Below, piece after piece: positions 1 through 9,351 of a stretch of 64,000 nucleotides of DNA. A program made the translations under genes and the position numbers. This DNA is from Alitabrizicola rongguiensis (GTDB taxonomy: Bacteria; Pseudomonadota; Alphaproteobacteria; Rhodobacterales; Rhodobacteraceae): positions 1 through 64,000 of the forward strand of contig NZ_JAKENF010000006.1 in assembly GCF_021491355.1 (NCBI RefSeq), in the 5' to 3' direction. Position 1 is the first letter of the stretch, and the number at the start of each line of letters is the position of its first letter. Below the pieces are notes generated by a model. It made no database searches and was not told the origin of the DNA. It saw only the letters and a list, made by a program, of their open reading frames with translations.

Positions 1-22
1 CCGGATACCGTGACGCAACCGG

Positions 23-99
<77 letters not shown>

Positions 100-127
100 T
101 TTTTACACGCGTTATCAAACACTTATG

Positions 128-150
128 CGCCGCCCTCCGGGGCGGCGTTT
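128..150 (+). terminator. Rho-independent terminator after tRNA-fMet
   Basis: A perfect 8-bp stem (CGCCGCCC at 128-135, GGGCGGCG at 140-147) with a TCCG loop is followed by TTTGCGTTT. It lies 28 bases after the tRNA, inside the element, so the element brings its own terminator for the tRNA it rebuilds. Confidence 0.8.
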
Positions 151-166
151 GCGTTTGCACCACCCG

Positions 167-185
167 TGGAAGCACTGTGGAAGCA
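167..185 (+). repeat. Paired TGGAAGCA motifs, candidate integrase arm site (left)
   Basis: TGGAAGCA occurs at 167-174 and 178-185, exactly 11 bases apart, preceded by ACCCG and followed by a G-rich run. The same layout occurs just inside the right att copy at 63297-63315. In the circular form the two pairs would flank the 47-bp core on both sides, as arm sites of lambda-type attP do. Protein binding is inferred. Confidence 0.55.
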
Positions 186-371
186 AGAGGGGCCGAAGTC
201 CTTAGAAACACAGCGAAAACCGACATGCCTTTGAAACGTCGAGCAGTTGCGAGTGTTTTCTGGGATTGCCCTGCAGCTTTCGATTGTTCTGTAAGCAGGA
301 CGCGCAGCAAATGCGTCGGCGATTTGACGTGGCTGAAAATGCTGACGCTTCCAACAAGGATCCTAATATCA

Positions 372-3300
372 TCACTTGGATCCGTCCGCAGAAATCCTGA
401 CGGTGCTTTTCCCTCCGCCTTGCTTGGTCACCATGATACGGACCGGGATCCGGTCTTTCATGGCCTCCACGTGGCTGATTACGCCCACTTGTCTGCCCTG
501 GGACTGAAGACCTTCCAGCGCGTCGATCGCCATATCGAGGCTCGCAGCGTCAAGAGAGCCGAAGCCTTCGTCGATGAACAAAGTTGCGGCCAAACCGGCT
601 TTGCCGCCCATCCGGGACAGGGCCAGTGCGAGGGCCAATGACACAAGGAAGCGCTCCCCGCCTGACAAGCTGCGGGTCGCCCTTGCCTCACCGCCCATGT
701 CGATATCTTCAACTTGCAGCGCAAGGTCAGCCGCGCGACGCAGGCGGTAGCGTGGGTTCAGGTCGGCAAGATGGCGGTTTGCGTTGTCGGCTAGCACATC
801 CAAGGTGATGGATTGCGCGAAGCGGGCGAAACGATCGCCATTCCTAGAGCCGATCGCAGCGTTGACCGCTTGCCAAACGTCAAGTTGAGCCCGCGCCTTC
901 GCGATCTCGGCCTCCAACCCGGCCAGTTTCTGGCGGTTTGCGGCATCCACGGTGATCTGGTTTTCAATGGCGCCCTGACGCTGCTGGCGCAGTGTAATCG
1001 CCGCATCCAGTGCATCGATCCCTTTACGCAGGTCATCGACTGGCATCTCGGGGAGATCCTGCTGAAGATCGAAGAGGTCTTGCCGGCGTTGGGTCAAGGC
1101 GGCGCGTGCGGCGATCAAGGCATCGTCAAGTCCGCGAAGGTGATCTCGCAGCGCCTGCACTTCATCCCGCCCCAGTGCAAACAGCACCTCAAGATCCTCT
1201 GTCCCCAGACCAAGGTCTGATTTTTTCTTTGCCAACTCTGCTTGAACCGCAGCGGCAGCGGCCCCCGCGGCTGAGAACTCCGCCTCTGCCGCCTGATGTT
1301 CCGTGACGGCGGCAACCGCCTTGTTCAAGGCGTCCGTGTAGATCTTCTGTGCGTCCTCCCGCGCGGCCAGTGCGGCCTTCCGACTGTCGTTGAAACGAGT
1401 CCTGTGCGCCGAGGTGGGTTCGCCACCCAAAAGTAGGGCACGTTTCTGCCGCAGTGCATCCAGAGCAAGCTGTCTGGCGTTGGCTGCTTGCCGCGCGCCA
1501 TCTGCCATCTGAGCCGCCGCATCCGACTTAGTGGCCTGCGCAGCGACTTTTGGCGCAAGCTCGGCCAAGAGATCCTTCGCCGATTTCTGAGATTGTCGGG
1601 CTTTGGTGACGCGCTCGACCAGACTTTCCAGGCGTCCAGTGAGATCAGGATCATTAAGGGCTCTGTCGCCCTCGTTCAGTGCGCGCAATAGAGGATTGAC
1701 TACAGATGCGTGCCGTTCCGCAGTCGCCCGGTGGTTTAGCTCAGCCTGACGTGCCAGCCCCAGTATACGCTCTGCTTCTGCTTTTGCAGTCGTTACGGTG
1801 TCGCGTTCTGTAACCTTGGTCGCAAGATATGCCCGCAATGCCTCCCGTTGGTCCGTGATCCCGGCCAGGCTTTTGCGGAATTGAGCGAGCGTATCCTGCG
1901 CCTTGACCTCAACCTCTTGCGCGGCACCGATGCGAAGCCGCGCGCCCTCGACCCCGGCAAGATCTGCGTCGGGTGTTTCGGACAGGCCCACCGGACAACC
2001 GGGTATTGCCAAAGCTTTGGCTCGTGCTGCTGCCCAGTCGTCCTTTGCTTTTTCAATGGCTGCCGTTGTTGCCGCAAGTGCAGACCCGGCCTGTGCAATC
2101 TGCGCCTCGTGAATGGCACGTTGACGTTCGGCCTCCATCTGCGCCGATCTGGCCTCCTGCTCATCCTTTCTGGCCCTTGCCATATCTGCGCGCAGCCTGG
2201 TCGCCAGATTGGCCAAAGCCGCATCGGCATGGATCGGATGCTCGGCAGAGCCACAGACCGGACAAGGCGCGCCGGGTTCAAGATGCAGGCGCAAGGTGCG
2301 CGCGGCCTCCGAGAGGGCAAGGTCGGCCTGCTGCGACGGCGCGACAAGGGCCGCCACCTGCGCTTCGGCCCGGATCAACGCGTCCGCTGCCGTGGCGATG
2401 GCGGCCATTGCCGCCGTCGCACCTGCCTGACCGGCCTGTCCTTGGATGAGCGCCGCAGCCTGATCGCGCTTGGCCGTGGCATGGTCGCCCCCGGCGCGGT
2501 GCAATGCGGTCAGGGCTGCGGCGAGATCTGCAAGCTGACGCGAAGCCTGTGGCGGATGCTGAAGTTCCAGCTCTGATATCTGCTTGGCAAGCTGCATCGT
2601 CTGTGCCTGCAAAATGGCGTCCTTGTCGTTCGCCTCTGTGATGGCTGACGTCAAGGCATCCGTTTCTTCCTGCAACCCTCGGCGCTTTGCTTCGGCATCA
2701 ATGGCCCCGGTCGCCGCCTTGGCCGCTTCGGCCATGGCTGCACCATAGGCCAGAATGTCGGCCCGCACCTGTTCCCAACGATCAGCAAGAGGTGAGGCTG
2801 CCGCCAGTCTGAGAATCTCGGCATCCGCATTGGTCAGATCAGTCTCAGCCTTGATGACCGCCGCGCGCAACTCTGACAGAGCCGCTGCTTCGATCTTGGC
2901 CTTGGCTGCTGCGTCCTCTGCCACCGATTGTGCTGTTTTCACCTCTGTTGCAGCCGACTGGATTTGGGCATCCAAGGTTGCCGCTTCATCCCACTGCGGA
3001 CCCAGAATCTTGAACTCAGCTTCCTTGGTGGCAAGGGCAGCTTCGGCGTCGGCTGCGGCCGTGCGCAGGCCTTCCGCCAAGGCTTCCGCGCGGGAACGCC
3101 CATCGCGCTTGGCCTCAAGTCCAGTGGCGGCGGTTGCCACTCGCACAGTGGCATCTTTGGCCTTGATCCACAGGGACCGCAGGGGTTCCGATCGATCGAT
3201 TTGCGCCAGCCGCTCCCGATCCGAGGTCGCAGCAGCATTCGCCATCGACGCCGCCGCTTCGGCCGCCTCGGCAAGCCCAAACTGGCGGGCGGCATCGGCA

Positions 3301-4103
3301 TGGCGGGCATGGCGCTCAATATCCGCCTGCAGCTTGCTTCGCTCTGCCATGGCTGCCGCGTTCTCAGCCACTAGGGTCGCATTTTCTTCGGCCAGCGCGG
3401 CCTGTTCTTCATCCGACAGCAGCCGATGCTCTCCCCGACGCAAGGCCAGCGCATCATGGGCCTGACGAGCCGCCTCGGTCCGTTCAAAAACGCGCGTCGA
3501 AACGGCACGATAGAGGCTGGTGCCGGTGACCTTTTCCAGAAGCCCTGCTCGTTCATTGGTGTCGGCGCGCAGGAAGGCATCGAAATCCCCCTGTGCTAGC
3601 AGAACGGTGCGCCGGAACTCCTCATAGGTCAGGCCGGTCAGGGCGATGATCTGCTCATTCACGGCCGTGGTCTGGCCGGCCAGCACCTGTTGATCTGATG
3701 CCCGAGCTAGAGAGCGTGCGACGTTCTGCAATTTGCCGTCCGCCTTGTCGCGGGCGCGACGGGACTGCCAGCGGGCGATATAGTCATTCCCGTCCTGCGC
3801 GGTGAAGCGCACCTCTGCCCAACCCTGAACCGCGCCACGCCGCAGGATGGCGCGTGCATCCTTGGCCTTGATGGCATCGCCCGAAGGATCGGGCACCTCG
3901 TCGCTGGACGCACCCGTGGCAAGGCGCGGCGCATCGCCATAAAGTGCAAGGCACATGGCATCGAGGATCGAGGATTTCCCCGCCCCAGTCTCGCCCGTGA
4001 TGGCAAAAAGCCCTGCGCCATTCAGGGGGGCCGCAGTGAAATCAATCTCGAAACGGTCCGACAGGCTTGCGATGTTCTGACCGGAAATCGACAGGATACG
4101 CAT
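372..4103 (-). CDS. sbcC: Exonuclease SbcC, ATPase subunit of SbcCD
   Basis: The 1243-aa product is the SMC/Rad50-like ATPase partner of SbcD. SbcCD cleaves hairpins and processes double-strand breaks in the cytoplasm. The N-terminus carries Walker A GETGAGKSS at residues 37-45. Long Ala/Glu/Lys-rich coiled coils follow, interrupted near the middle by the zinc-hook motif CPVC (about 614-617). The ABC signature LSGGERF and Walker B LFIDEGFGSLD are near the C-terminus. It is somewhat longer than Escherichia coli SbcC (1048 aa) but all motifs are intact. It starts 3 bp after the sbcD stop, so the two are co-transcribed. It lies between the two att copies, so it is probably element-borne. Confidence 0.95.
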   Translation of the reverse strand: MRILSISGQNIASLSDRFEIDFTAAPLNGAGLFAITGETGAGKSSILDAMCLALYGDAPRLATGASSDEVPDPSGDAIKAKDARAILRRGAVQGWAEVRFTAQDGNDYIARWQSRRARDKADGKLQNVARSLARASDQQVLAGQTTAVNEQIIALTGLTYEEFRRTVLLAQGDFDAFLRADTNERAGLLEKVTGTSLYRAVSTRVFERTEAARQAHDALALRRGEHRLLSDEEQAALAEENATLVAENAAAMAERSKLQADIERHARHADAARQFGLAEAAEAAASMANAAATSDRERLAQIDRSEPLRSLWIKAKDATVRVATAATGLEAKRDGRSRAEALAEGLRTAAADAEAALATKEAEFKILGPQWDEAATLDAQIQSAATEVKTAQSVAEDAAAKAKIEAAALSELRAAVIKAETDLTNADAEILRLAAASPLADRWEQVRADILAYGAAMAEAAKAATGAIDAEAKRRGLQEETDALTSAITEANDKDAILQAQTMQLAKQISELELQHPPQASRQLADLAAALTALHRAGGDHATAKRDQAAALIQGQAGQAGATAAMAAIATAADALIRAEAQVAALVAPSQQADLALSEAARTLRLHLEPGAPCPVCGSAEHPIHADAALANLATRLRADMARARKDEQEARSAQMEAERQRAIHEAQIAQAGSALAATTAAIEKAKDDWAAARAKALAIPGCPVGLSETPDADLAGVEGARLRIGAAQEVEVKAQDTLAQFRKSLAGITDQREALRAYLATKVTERDTVTTAKAEAERILGLARQAELNHRATAERHASVVNPLLRALNEGDRALNDPDLTGRLESLVERVTKARQSQKSAKDLLAELAPKVAAQATKSDAAAQMADGARQAANARQLALDALRQKRALLLGGEPTSAHRTRFNDSRKAALAAREDAQKIYTDALNKAVAAVTEHQAAEAEFSAAGAAAAAVQAELAKKKSDLGLGTEDLEVLFALGRDEVQALRDHLRGLDDALIAARAALTQRRQDLFDLQQDLPEMPVDDLRKGIDALDAAITLRQQRQGAIENQITVDAANRQKLAGLEAEIAKARAQLDVWQAVNAAIGSRNGDRFARFAQSITLDVLADNANRHLADLNPRYRLRRAADLALQVEDIDMGGEARATRSLSGGERFLVSLALALALSRMGGKAGLAATLFIDEGFGSLDAASLDMAIDALEGLQSQGRQVGVISHVEAMKDRIPVRIMVTKQGGGKSTVRISADGSK

Positions 4104-4106
4104 GAA

Positions 4107-5324
4107 TCAGGCCTCCGACAGGGCATCGCGGAAGGCCGCAAGGTGATGTGGATCCGGGGGCGTTCCATGCACTTCGGCGAAGGCCGACAGGAACAGATCT
4201 TCGGGTGACGTTTCTGCCAGCGTCGCGGGCGGACGTTCTCCTGCTGGTTGATCGTTGCGAATGATCGAAAGACCGGCGAGCCGGGCCGGCGTCCGCTCCA
4301 TCTGGGTCTCGATTTCGGCAGCGAGCATCGTTGCGGGACGATCAGCCGTCAGAGACAAGTATACGAAGGGTTGCTCGTCACGCGGGGTGTCTGGGTCCAA
4401 GGCAAGCTTGACGAGCCCTGCCAGCACATCTTCCAGCTTTCCGTGCCCCGAAGGTGGGAGACGAAACATCTGGACGGGGCGGTCTATGGGCACATGCCGA
4501 TGCGCGATGCCGTCTGTCAGGTCGATCAATGTCACGCCATGATCGTAGGCAATTTCCGAGGCGGACAGCGGAAAAGCTGAACCTGAATAGCGCACGCGCC
4601 CACCATCCAGCGATTGCGGCCTGTGCAGATGGCCAAGTGCGACATAGCCAAGCTCGGCCGGGAAAACATCCGGCGGCACCGCATGTTCACCGCCGATCAG
4701 GATGCGGCGCTCTGCCCCTTCCGAGGCGAGTCCGCCTGAACAGGTGAGGTGGCCCATCGCAAGAAGCGGCAATCCACCGGCACGGGCAACAGCGGCCTCG
4801 CTCATCTCACGGTGCAGGGCGCGCACGGCGACCGTGATGGCGGGTTCGTCACCTTGCTCCGCACCGAGGTGCAGGCCCGGCAGATCGGCCTGGCGAAGGA
4901 AAGGAACCGCCAGCACATGAGCGCGTATTGCCCCATGGCGATCCCGTAGCGGGATCAAATGCCGGTCAAGATCGACCCCACCAGCGTCACGCCGCAAGGT
5001 GCCAAGGACATGAACGCCCAGTTCATTCAACACCGCCTCGGGCGCTTCCAGGCGCTGTGCAGGATCATGGTTGCCCGCGGTCAGGATGATCTGCAGATGC
5101 GGTTGCGACCGAACCATGCGTGCGATGGCCCCGTAAAGAAGGCGTTGCGCTTCGCCGGAAGGATTGATCCCGTCGAAGACATCACCTGCTACAAGCAGCG
5201 CGTCCACGTCTTCCGCCAGTATCACATCATGCAAACGATCCAGAAACGCCCGGTGTTCATGGTCGCGAGACCAGCCATTCAGGGTCTGGCCAATGTGCCA
5301 GTCAGCGGTGTGAAGTATGCGCAT
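4107..5324 (-). CDS. sbcD: Exonuclease SbcD, nuclease subunit of SbcCD
   Basis: The 405-aa calcineurin-like phosphoesterase is the Mre11-type nuclease that pairs with SbcC. The metal-binding motifs appear in order: DWHIGQ near the N-terminus, GDVFDG, GNHDPAQR and GHLHRP. Length matches the family. It is the first gene of the sbcDC operon and the promoter should lie in the 388-bp gap to its right. Phage T4 carries functional homologues (gp46/gp47) for recombination-dependent replication, so a role in phage DNA metabolism is possible, though capture of a host copy is equally consistent. Confidence 0.95.
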   Translation of the reverse strand: MRILHTADWHIGQTLNGWSRDHEHRAFLDRLHDVILAEDVDALLVAGDVFDGINPSGEAQRLLYGAIARMVRSQPHLQIILTAGNHDPAQRLEAPEAVLNELGVHVLGTLRRDAGGVDLDRHLIPLRDRHGAIRAHVLAVPFLRQADLPGLHLGAEQGDEPAITVAVRALHREMSEAAVARAGGLPLLAMGHLTCSGGLASEGAERRILIGGEHAVPPDVFPAELGYVALGHLHRPQSLDGGRVRYSGSAFPLSASEIAYDHGVTLIDLTDGIAHRHVPIDRPVQMFRLPPSGHGKLEDVLAGLVKLALDPDTPRDEQPFVYLSLTADRPATMLAAEIETQMERTPARLAGLSIIRNDQPAGERPPATLAETSPEDLFLSAFAEVHGTPPDPHHLAAFRDALSEA

Positions 5325-5712
5325 CGGATATCCGGAAAGTTACTGGTCTCCAAAGTATTGCAGAGTTCCAAGCGACTCAGCCATCGAATTCCCGCGCTTG
5401 GGCAAGCCCACGTGTGTCCGGTGCGGCCTAGCAGCTAGCGGCGCGATCCTACTCAGACTTTAGTGCCGCCGGAAAATCCGGCAGGGTTCAGAGGCTGCAT
5501 GCGTCTGAAGCTACGGTCCGGTTCTCTTTGCGTATTGGATGCAGGCATGAGGAGCGAACGTCTCATGCAAGGCATTGAAAGAGAGGTGAAAAATGCGTTG
5601 ACAAACCTGCCCCCCTTGACGCAGATTCCAATCATCGCAGAGGTGCGCCCGGAGAGAGATCTCGCGGGCGCTTTTTCGTTTCTGGCTCCGGGCGGGAACG
5701 GCACCTCCATCC
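5325..5712. other. Gap between sbcD and the repressor gene
   Basis: No convincing gene is seen. Open frames on both strands (5453-5716 minus, 5463-5750 plus) have no family resemblance or ribosome site. The gap must hold the sbcD promoter. A plus-strand terminator sits at 5645-5676, and TTGACA occurs at about 5608-5613, so a short plus-strand RNA is conceivable. Confidence 0.4.
5645..5676 (+). terminator. Rho-independent terminator
   Basis: The 7-bp stem GCGCCCG (5645-5651) pairs with CGGGCGC (5665-5671) and is followed by TTTTT. It points right, yet no plus-strand gene precedes it. It may end a short untranslated RNA. Confidence 0.6.
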
Positions 5713-6390
5713 TCATATCTCCCGCGCGAACCAGCGGATGCGGCCGATGATGCGGATCTCGTCAGCCGTGCGCTCGTAGGCGGGGTAGTGCGTGTTGTCC
5801 GAGATCACCCGCACGGCAGGAGGGTCGCTGTTGGGGATGTGCTCGAGGCGCTTGGCCACCAGGCCCATGCCGTCGTCGAGGACGAAGATGCCAGGGGGGC
5901 TGGGGAACTGGCGCGTCATGTCGACAAGCACGGCATCCCCGTCCTGCAGCGTGGGGACCATGCTGTCGCCTTCGACATGCATGATCCGGAGCTGTGACGG
6001 GCTGGCCTTCAGCTTGTGGCGGATCCACGACTGGCGGAAGTGGTAGGCGCGGCCGGGTGTGTCGCTATCCTCGGTCACCACCGCGCCGCCACCCATGGCG
6101 GGGCGAGGTGTCGCATGCGCGATCGCCACGAAGGCATCTTCGGGGGTCTCGGTGAAGGGGGAGGGGCCCTCAACCTCGCCGATCCCATGGATCAGCCACT
6201 CGCGGTCCACCTTCAGCACACGGGCGACGTCGGCCAGCCGGTCAATTCTGGGGCGCGAGGAGCGCCCGCGCAGGATGTCATAGACGAAGGAGCGGTTGAC
6301 CCCGGCCATCTCCGCAACATGGGCCGGTGCCAGGCCGAGCTGGTCGGAACGAGCCCGCAGACGGTCGGCCAGGGTGTGATGTTCGGTCAT
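5713..6390 (-). CDS. Phage repressor, HTH plus S24 peptidase (CI/LexA type)
   Basis: The 225-aa product has an N-terminal helix-turn-helix (residues about 10-65, with AHVAEMAGVNRSFVYDIL) and a C-terminal S24 self-cleavage domain with catalytic Ser in EGDSM and Lys in VAKRLE. Such proteins hold the prophage silent and are inactivated by RecA-stimulated autocleavage after DNA damage. The open frame extends further upstream, but the ATG at 6390 is chosen because it begins the HTH domain. It is divergent from the early operon, with the shared control region in between, the standard lysogeny switch. Confidence 0.9.
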   Translation of the reverse strand: MTEHHTLADRLRARSDQLGLAPAHVAEMAGVNRSFVYDILRGRSSRPRIDRLADVARVLKVDREWLIHGIGEVEGPSPFTETPEDAFVAIAHATPRPAMGGGAVVTEDSDTPGRAYHFRQSWIRHKLKASPSQLRIMHVEGDSMVPTLQDGDAVLVDMTRQFPSPPGIFVLDDGMGLVAKRLEHIPNSDPPAVRVISDNTHYPAYERTADEIRIIGRIRWFAREI

Positions 6391-6432
6391 CTTTTCCCCA
6401 AGGGGCTGTGGATAGAGTGGGATATGACAGGA

Positions 6433-6461
6433 TTGAATTTGGATCGTCAAGCGGCTAGAAC
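6433..6461 (+). promoter_or_regulatory. Candidate early promoter
   Basis: TTGAAT (6433-6438) and TAGAAC (6456-6461) are separated by 17 bp. Transcription would start near 6468, upstream of the ATG at 6499. The site lies next to the divergent repressor gene, so it should be repressor-controlled. No clear operator palindrome was found. Confidence 0.45.
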
Positions 6462-6498
6462 AAAAGCCAAACAGATTGCATGGGAATCGGGGGCACGG

Positions 6499-7182
6499 AT
6501 GGAGATCGAGAAGGCGTATTTCACCCTGCCGGAAGTCCTCGCCCGCTGGTCGATGCCCGAGGTCGATCTGGTCTATCTCGCCGAGAACGACCAGCTTCGG
6601 CTGTCGGTCCGCATCCTGAACCTGCCCATCGAGTTTGGCGACTTCGAGGAAACCGACGATGGCCGCTGCTTCTCGATCCCCACCGTGCGGTCCTTGTTCA
6701 ACGGGCTGCTGGACCTTCACGTTCAGGACGTCTTCCAGCTCTTCCGCCTTGGCGAGGTCAGCATCACCCGGTTCCGGACAGCGAAGGCGGACTATGCCTG
6801 CTTCTACGGTTCGCGTGAATGCCTGACGATCCGCAAGCCCGATCTTGTTCTAAGGCGCGAAGAACGTGACCGTTTCGAGGCGGCGACAGGGTTTGGCGGT
6901 GCCTCCGGCTTGAAGTCCGCTGGCGGGTTTCACGCCTCCGCCGACTATCAGAGCGTCCGCTGCCATGGCCGGGAGTTCCGGCTGGGTCCGATCCAGGCAC
7001 AGGTCGTGCGGATCCTGCATGCGGCGGCCAAGCAGGGCGATCCGTGGCAGAGCGGCAAGGCGGTGCTCTCGTCGGCCGGGTCGCGCAGCCTCAAGATGGC
7101 GGACGTCTTCAAGTCCAAGAAGGACTGGCCGCTCCTCATCGAGTCGAACGGCCGCGGGGCGTATCGCCTCGCGGGCCTCTGA
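6499..7182 (+). CDS. Uncharacterised early protein with possible C-terminal winged helix
   Basis: The 227-aa protein is first in the early operon and divergent from the repressor. An in-frame ATG at 6424 would add 25 residues, but the candidate promoter at 6433-6461 would then lie inside the gene, so 6499 is preferred. The N-terminal half mentions no known motif. The C-terminal part has a helix-rich stretch (GPIQAQVVRILHAA) followed by a Lys-rich strand region, resembling a DNA-binding winged helix. A Cro-like or early regulatory role is a guess from position. Confidence 0.7.
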   Translation: MEIEKAYFTLPEVLARWSMPEVDLVYLAENDQLRLSVRILNLPIEFGDFEETDDGRCFSIPTVRSLFNGLLDLHVQDVFQLFRLGEVSITRFRTAKADYACFYGSRECLTIRKPDLVLRREERDRFEAATGFGGASGLKSAGGFHASADYQSVRCHGREFRLGPIQAQVVRILHAAAKQGDPWQSGKAVLSSAGSRSLKMADVFKSKKDWPLLIESNGRGAYRLAGL

Positions 7183-7384
7183 GTCGGACCCTCCGCGCGT
7201 CCCTACTTGCTCCCCGTGGTGGGATGCTCTGGGGGATGGAAGGGGATGGCGATCCCACCGACATGCGTTTCAGCCCATGATTGAAACGGTCCGACTGATC
7301 CCCCGCCGTATCCCACTCTGATCCCGACGACATCCCCGCATCGCGCCGTGCATCTTCCTCCCAACGACACACCGGGAGAGGACG

Positions 7385-7588
7385 ATGCAGACCAGAACCT
7401 GCCTGAACCAGACCGAACTTGCCGCACGCTGGAGCATTTCGGCGCGCACTCTTGAACGCTGGCGCTGGACCGGCGAGGGCCCGGCCTTCCTGAAGATCGG
7501 CGGCCGTGTGGTCTACCGGCTCGAGGATGTGCTGGCCTATGAGCAGGCCCGCCAGCGGCGCAGCACTGCGGATCGGGGCGCGGCATGA
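7385..7588 (+). CDS. Small HTH protein, excisionase/AlpA type
   Basis: The 67-aa protein is a single MerR-like winged helix-turn-helix: LNQTELAARWSISARTLERW followed by FLKIGGRVVYRLEDVLAYE. This is the fold of excisionases and AlpA regulators, which bend DNA at att sites or control integrase genes. It overlaps the next gene by 4 bp (ATGA). Excisionase for the integrase at 59015-60169 is plausible since both would be near each other in the circular form; a transcriptional role is equally possible. Confidence 0.75.
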   Translation: MQTRTCLNQTELAARWSISARTLERWRWTGEGPAFLKIGGRVVYRLEDVLAYEQARQRRSTADRGAA

Positions 7589-7950
7589 TGGCCCGAAATT
7601 CCATCCTCCGCGCCACAGGCGTCGTGTCGATCTTTGGCGCGGCCGGACCTGCCCTTGATGAGGTCGGGCTTTCAGCCTGGATCGCGCAGGCCGCTCCCGG
7701 CGAGACGCTGGTCTACCATCGCGGATTTCTCGCGGTCGACGCGACCTCAGTCATCTCGAAGCTGCCTGCTGAACAGCAGCGCACCCTGCGCCTGGTGGCA
7801 TCGGCCGCCCTGCGCGCCGCCGAGCAGGGTCTTGTCCACCTGGTGCAGGCCCGGATCGGCCCCGACCAGTTCGCCTACATCGCCATCGCCCGGGCCAGAC
7901 CCCGCCAGGCCGGTCCTGCCCTTTCCATGCGCCTTCTCGAAGCCGCCTGA
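7585..7950 (+). CDS. Hypothetical phage protein
   Basis: The 121-aa protein is not recognised. It has a mixed alpha/beta composition and a central QQRTLRLVASAALRAAEQG helix that could bind nucleic acid. It is translationally coupled to the HTH gene before it and sits in the early operon, whose genes are all compact and co-directional. Confidence 0.65.
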   Translation: MMARNSILRATGVVSIFGAAGPALDEVGLSAWIAQAAPGETLVYHRGFLAVDATSVISKLPAEQQRTLRLVASAALRAAEQGLVHLVQARIGPDQFAYIAIARARPRQAGPALSMRLLEAA

Positions 7951-7976
7951 TCCTATCCCCCATCACGGAGACCCTC

Positions 7977-8465
7977 ATGACGTTCCCGCAGAACACCCCC
8001 AGCATCGATCAGCTGATCAACCTGCCCGCAGGCGAGATCGCCCAGCTTCCGGTTGAACTTCTGGCCGCCCTGCAGCGCGAGATCGACGCGGCAGCCAAGG
8101 AGATGAAGGCCGTCACCGCGCGCTTTTCCACGGCACTCGAGGTCCGCTACTCCGCCCGCGCCGCCGAGGCCCGCCACCTGCTGGCCAAGGACACCGGTAC
8201 CGTCCGCATTGTCGATGGCGATTTCACCGTGGTCGCCGATCTGCCGAAGCGCGTCGAATGGGACCAGGCCAAGCTCGCGGCAATGGTCGAGCGCATCCGC
8301 GCTGCGGGTGAAGATCCGGCCGAATACGTCGAGATCAACTTCAAGGTGCCCGAGCGCGCCTATGCCGCCTGGCCCGAGGCGATCCGCCAGGGCTTCGAGC
8401 CCGCCCGCACCGTCAAGACCGGCACGCTGAAGGTCGAGATCCTGCAGCGGGAGGATCGCGCGTGA
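7977..8465 (+). CDS. Hypothetical early protein upstream of the recombination genes
   Basis: The 162-aa protein is unrecognised. The first 70 residues are strongly helical (LLAALQREIDAAAKEMKAVT) and look like a coiled coil. The rest is alpha/beta. Its stop overlaps the GTG start of the AAA ATPase (GTGA). Constant proximity to an annealing/SSB-type pair would suggest an accessory role in recombination, but this is inference from position only. Confidence 0.65.
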   Translation: MTFPQNTPSIDQLINLPAGEIAQLPVELLAALQREIDAAAKEMKAVTARFSTALEVRYSARAAEARHLLAKDTGTVRIVDGDFTVVADLPKRVEWDQAKLAAMVERIRAAGEDPAEYVEINFKVPERAYAAWPEAIRQGFEPARTVKTGTLKVEILQREDRA

Positions 8466-9331
8466 GCCTGCCCATCATCACCGCCGACCAGCGGCTGGCC
8501 GAGCCGCGCGGCATCAAGGGCTGCATCTTCGGCAAGTCCGGCATCGGCAAGACCAGCCTTCTCTGGACGCTCGACCCGGCCCGCACGCTGTTCATCGACC
8601 TCGAAGCGGGCGATCTCGCCATCGAGGGCTGGCCGGGTGACAGCATCCGGCCGCGCACATGGGCCGAGTGCCGGGATTTCGCGGTGTTCATCGGCGGGCC
8701 CAATCCGGCCCTGCGCGACGAACAGCCCTACAGCCCCGCGCATCATGCTGCCGTCTGCCAGAAGTTCGGCGATCCGGCCGCGCTCGACCGCTACGACACC
8801 ATCTTCGTCGACTCGATCACCGTGGCGGGGCGGCTCTGCTTCCAATGGTGCAAGGGCCAGCCGGAAGCGGTGTCGGAGAAGACCGGCAAGCCCGACGTGC
8901 GTGGGGCGTACGGGTTGCACGGGCGCGAGATGATCGCCTGGCTGACCCACCTCCAGCATACCCGGGGGCGCAACGTCTGGTTCGTGGGGATCCTCGACGA
9001 GAAGTTCGACGACTTCAACCGGCGCGTCTTCCAGCCGCAGATCGACGGATCGAAGACCGGGCTCGAGCTGCCGGGGATCGTCGACGAGGTGATCACCATG
9101 GCCGAGTTGAAGGCCGATGGTGGTGATCCCTACCGCGCCTTCGTCTGCCACACCATCAACCCCTGGGGCTTTCCGGCCAAGGATCGTTCCGGTCGCCTCG
9201 GCCAAGTGGAAGAGCCGCATCTCGGCCGCCTGATGGACAAGATCCGCGCCCCCGGCACGCCCGCGCCCCGTCGCCTGACCTTCACGCCGCCCGCTGATGG
9301 CGCGGCCGATCACCCCCATCCGCAATCCTGA
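8462..9331 (+). CDS. AAA ATPase of phage recombination, Sak4-like
   Basis: The 289-aa RecA-fold ATPase has Walker A FGKSGIGKTSL near residue 25 and a Walker B-like TIFVDSIT near 118. Its size and architecture fit the AAA_24 family, which includes Sak4 single-strand annealing proteins of phages. Those proteins anneal DNA with help from an SSB-like partner, and the next gene encodes one. It starts with GTG overlapping the previous stop. A general nucleotide-binding role is the fallback if it is not a true Sak4. Confidence 0.8.
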   Translation: MSLPIITADQRLAEPRGIKGCIFGKSGIGKTSLLWTLDPARTLFIDLEAGDLAIEGWPGDSIRPRTWAECRDFAVFIGGPNPALRDEQPYSPAHHAAVCQKFGDPAALDRYDTIFVDSITVAGRLCFQWCKGQPEAVSEKTGKPDVRGAYGLHGREMIAWLTHLQHTRGRNVWFVGILDEKFDDFNRRVFQPQIDGSKTGLELPGIVDEVITMAELKADGGDPYRAFVCHTINPWGFPAKDRSGRLGQVEEPHLGRLMDKIRAPGTPAPRRLTFTPPADGAADHPHPQS

Positions 9332-9351
9332 TCCGCAAGAGGAGACACCCC

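Noticed and set aside
5453-5750. Overlapping open frames on both strands between sbcD and the repressor
   Set aside because: Neither has a ribosome site or familiar sequence; the plus frame runs through a terminator hairpin.
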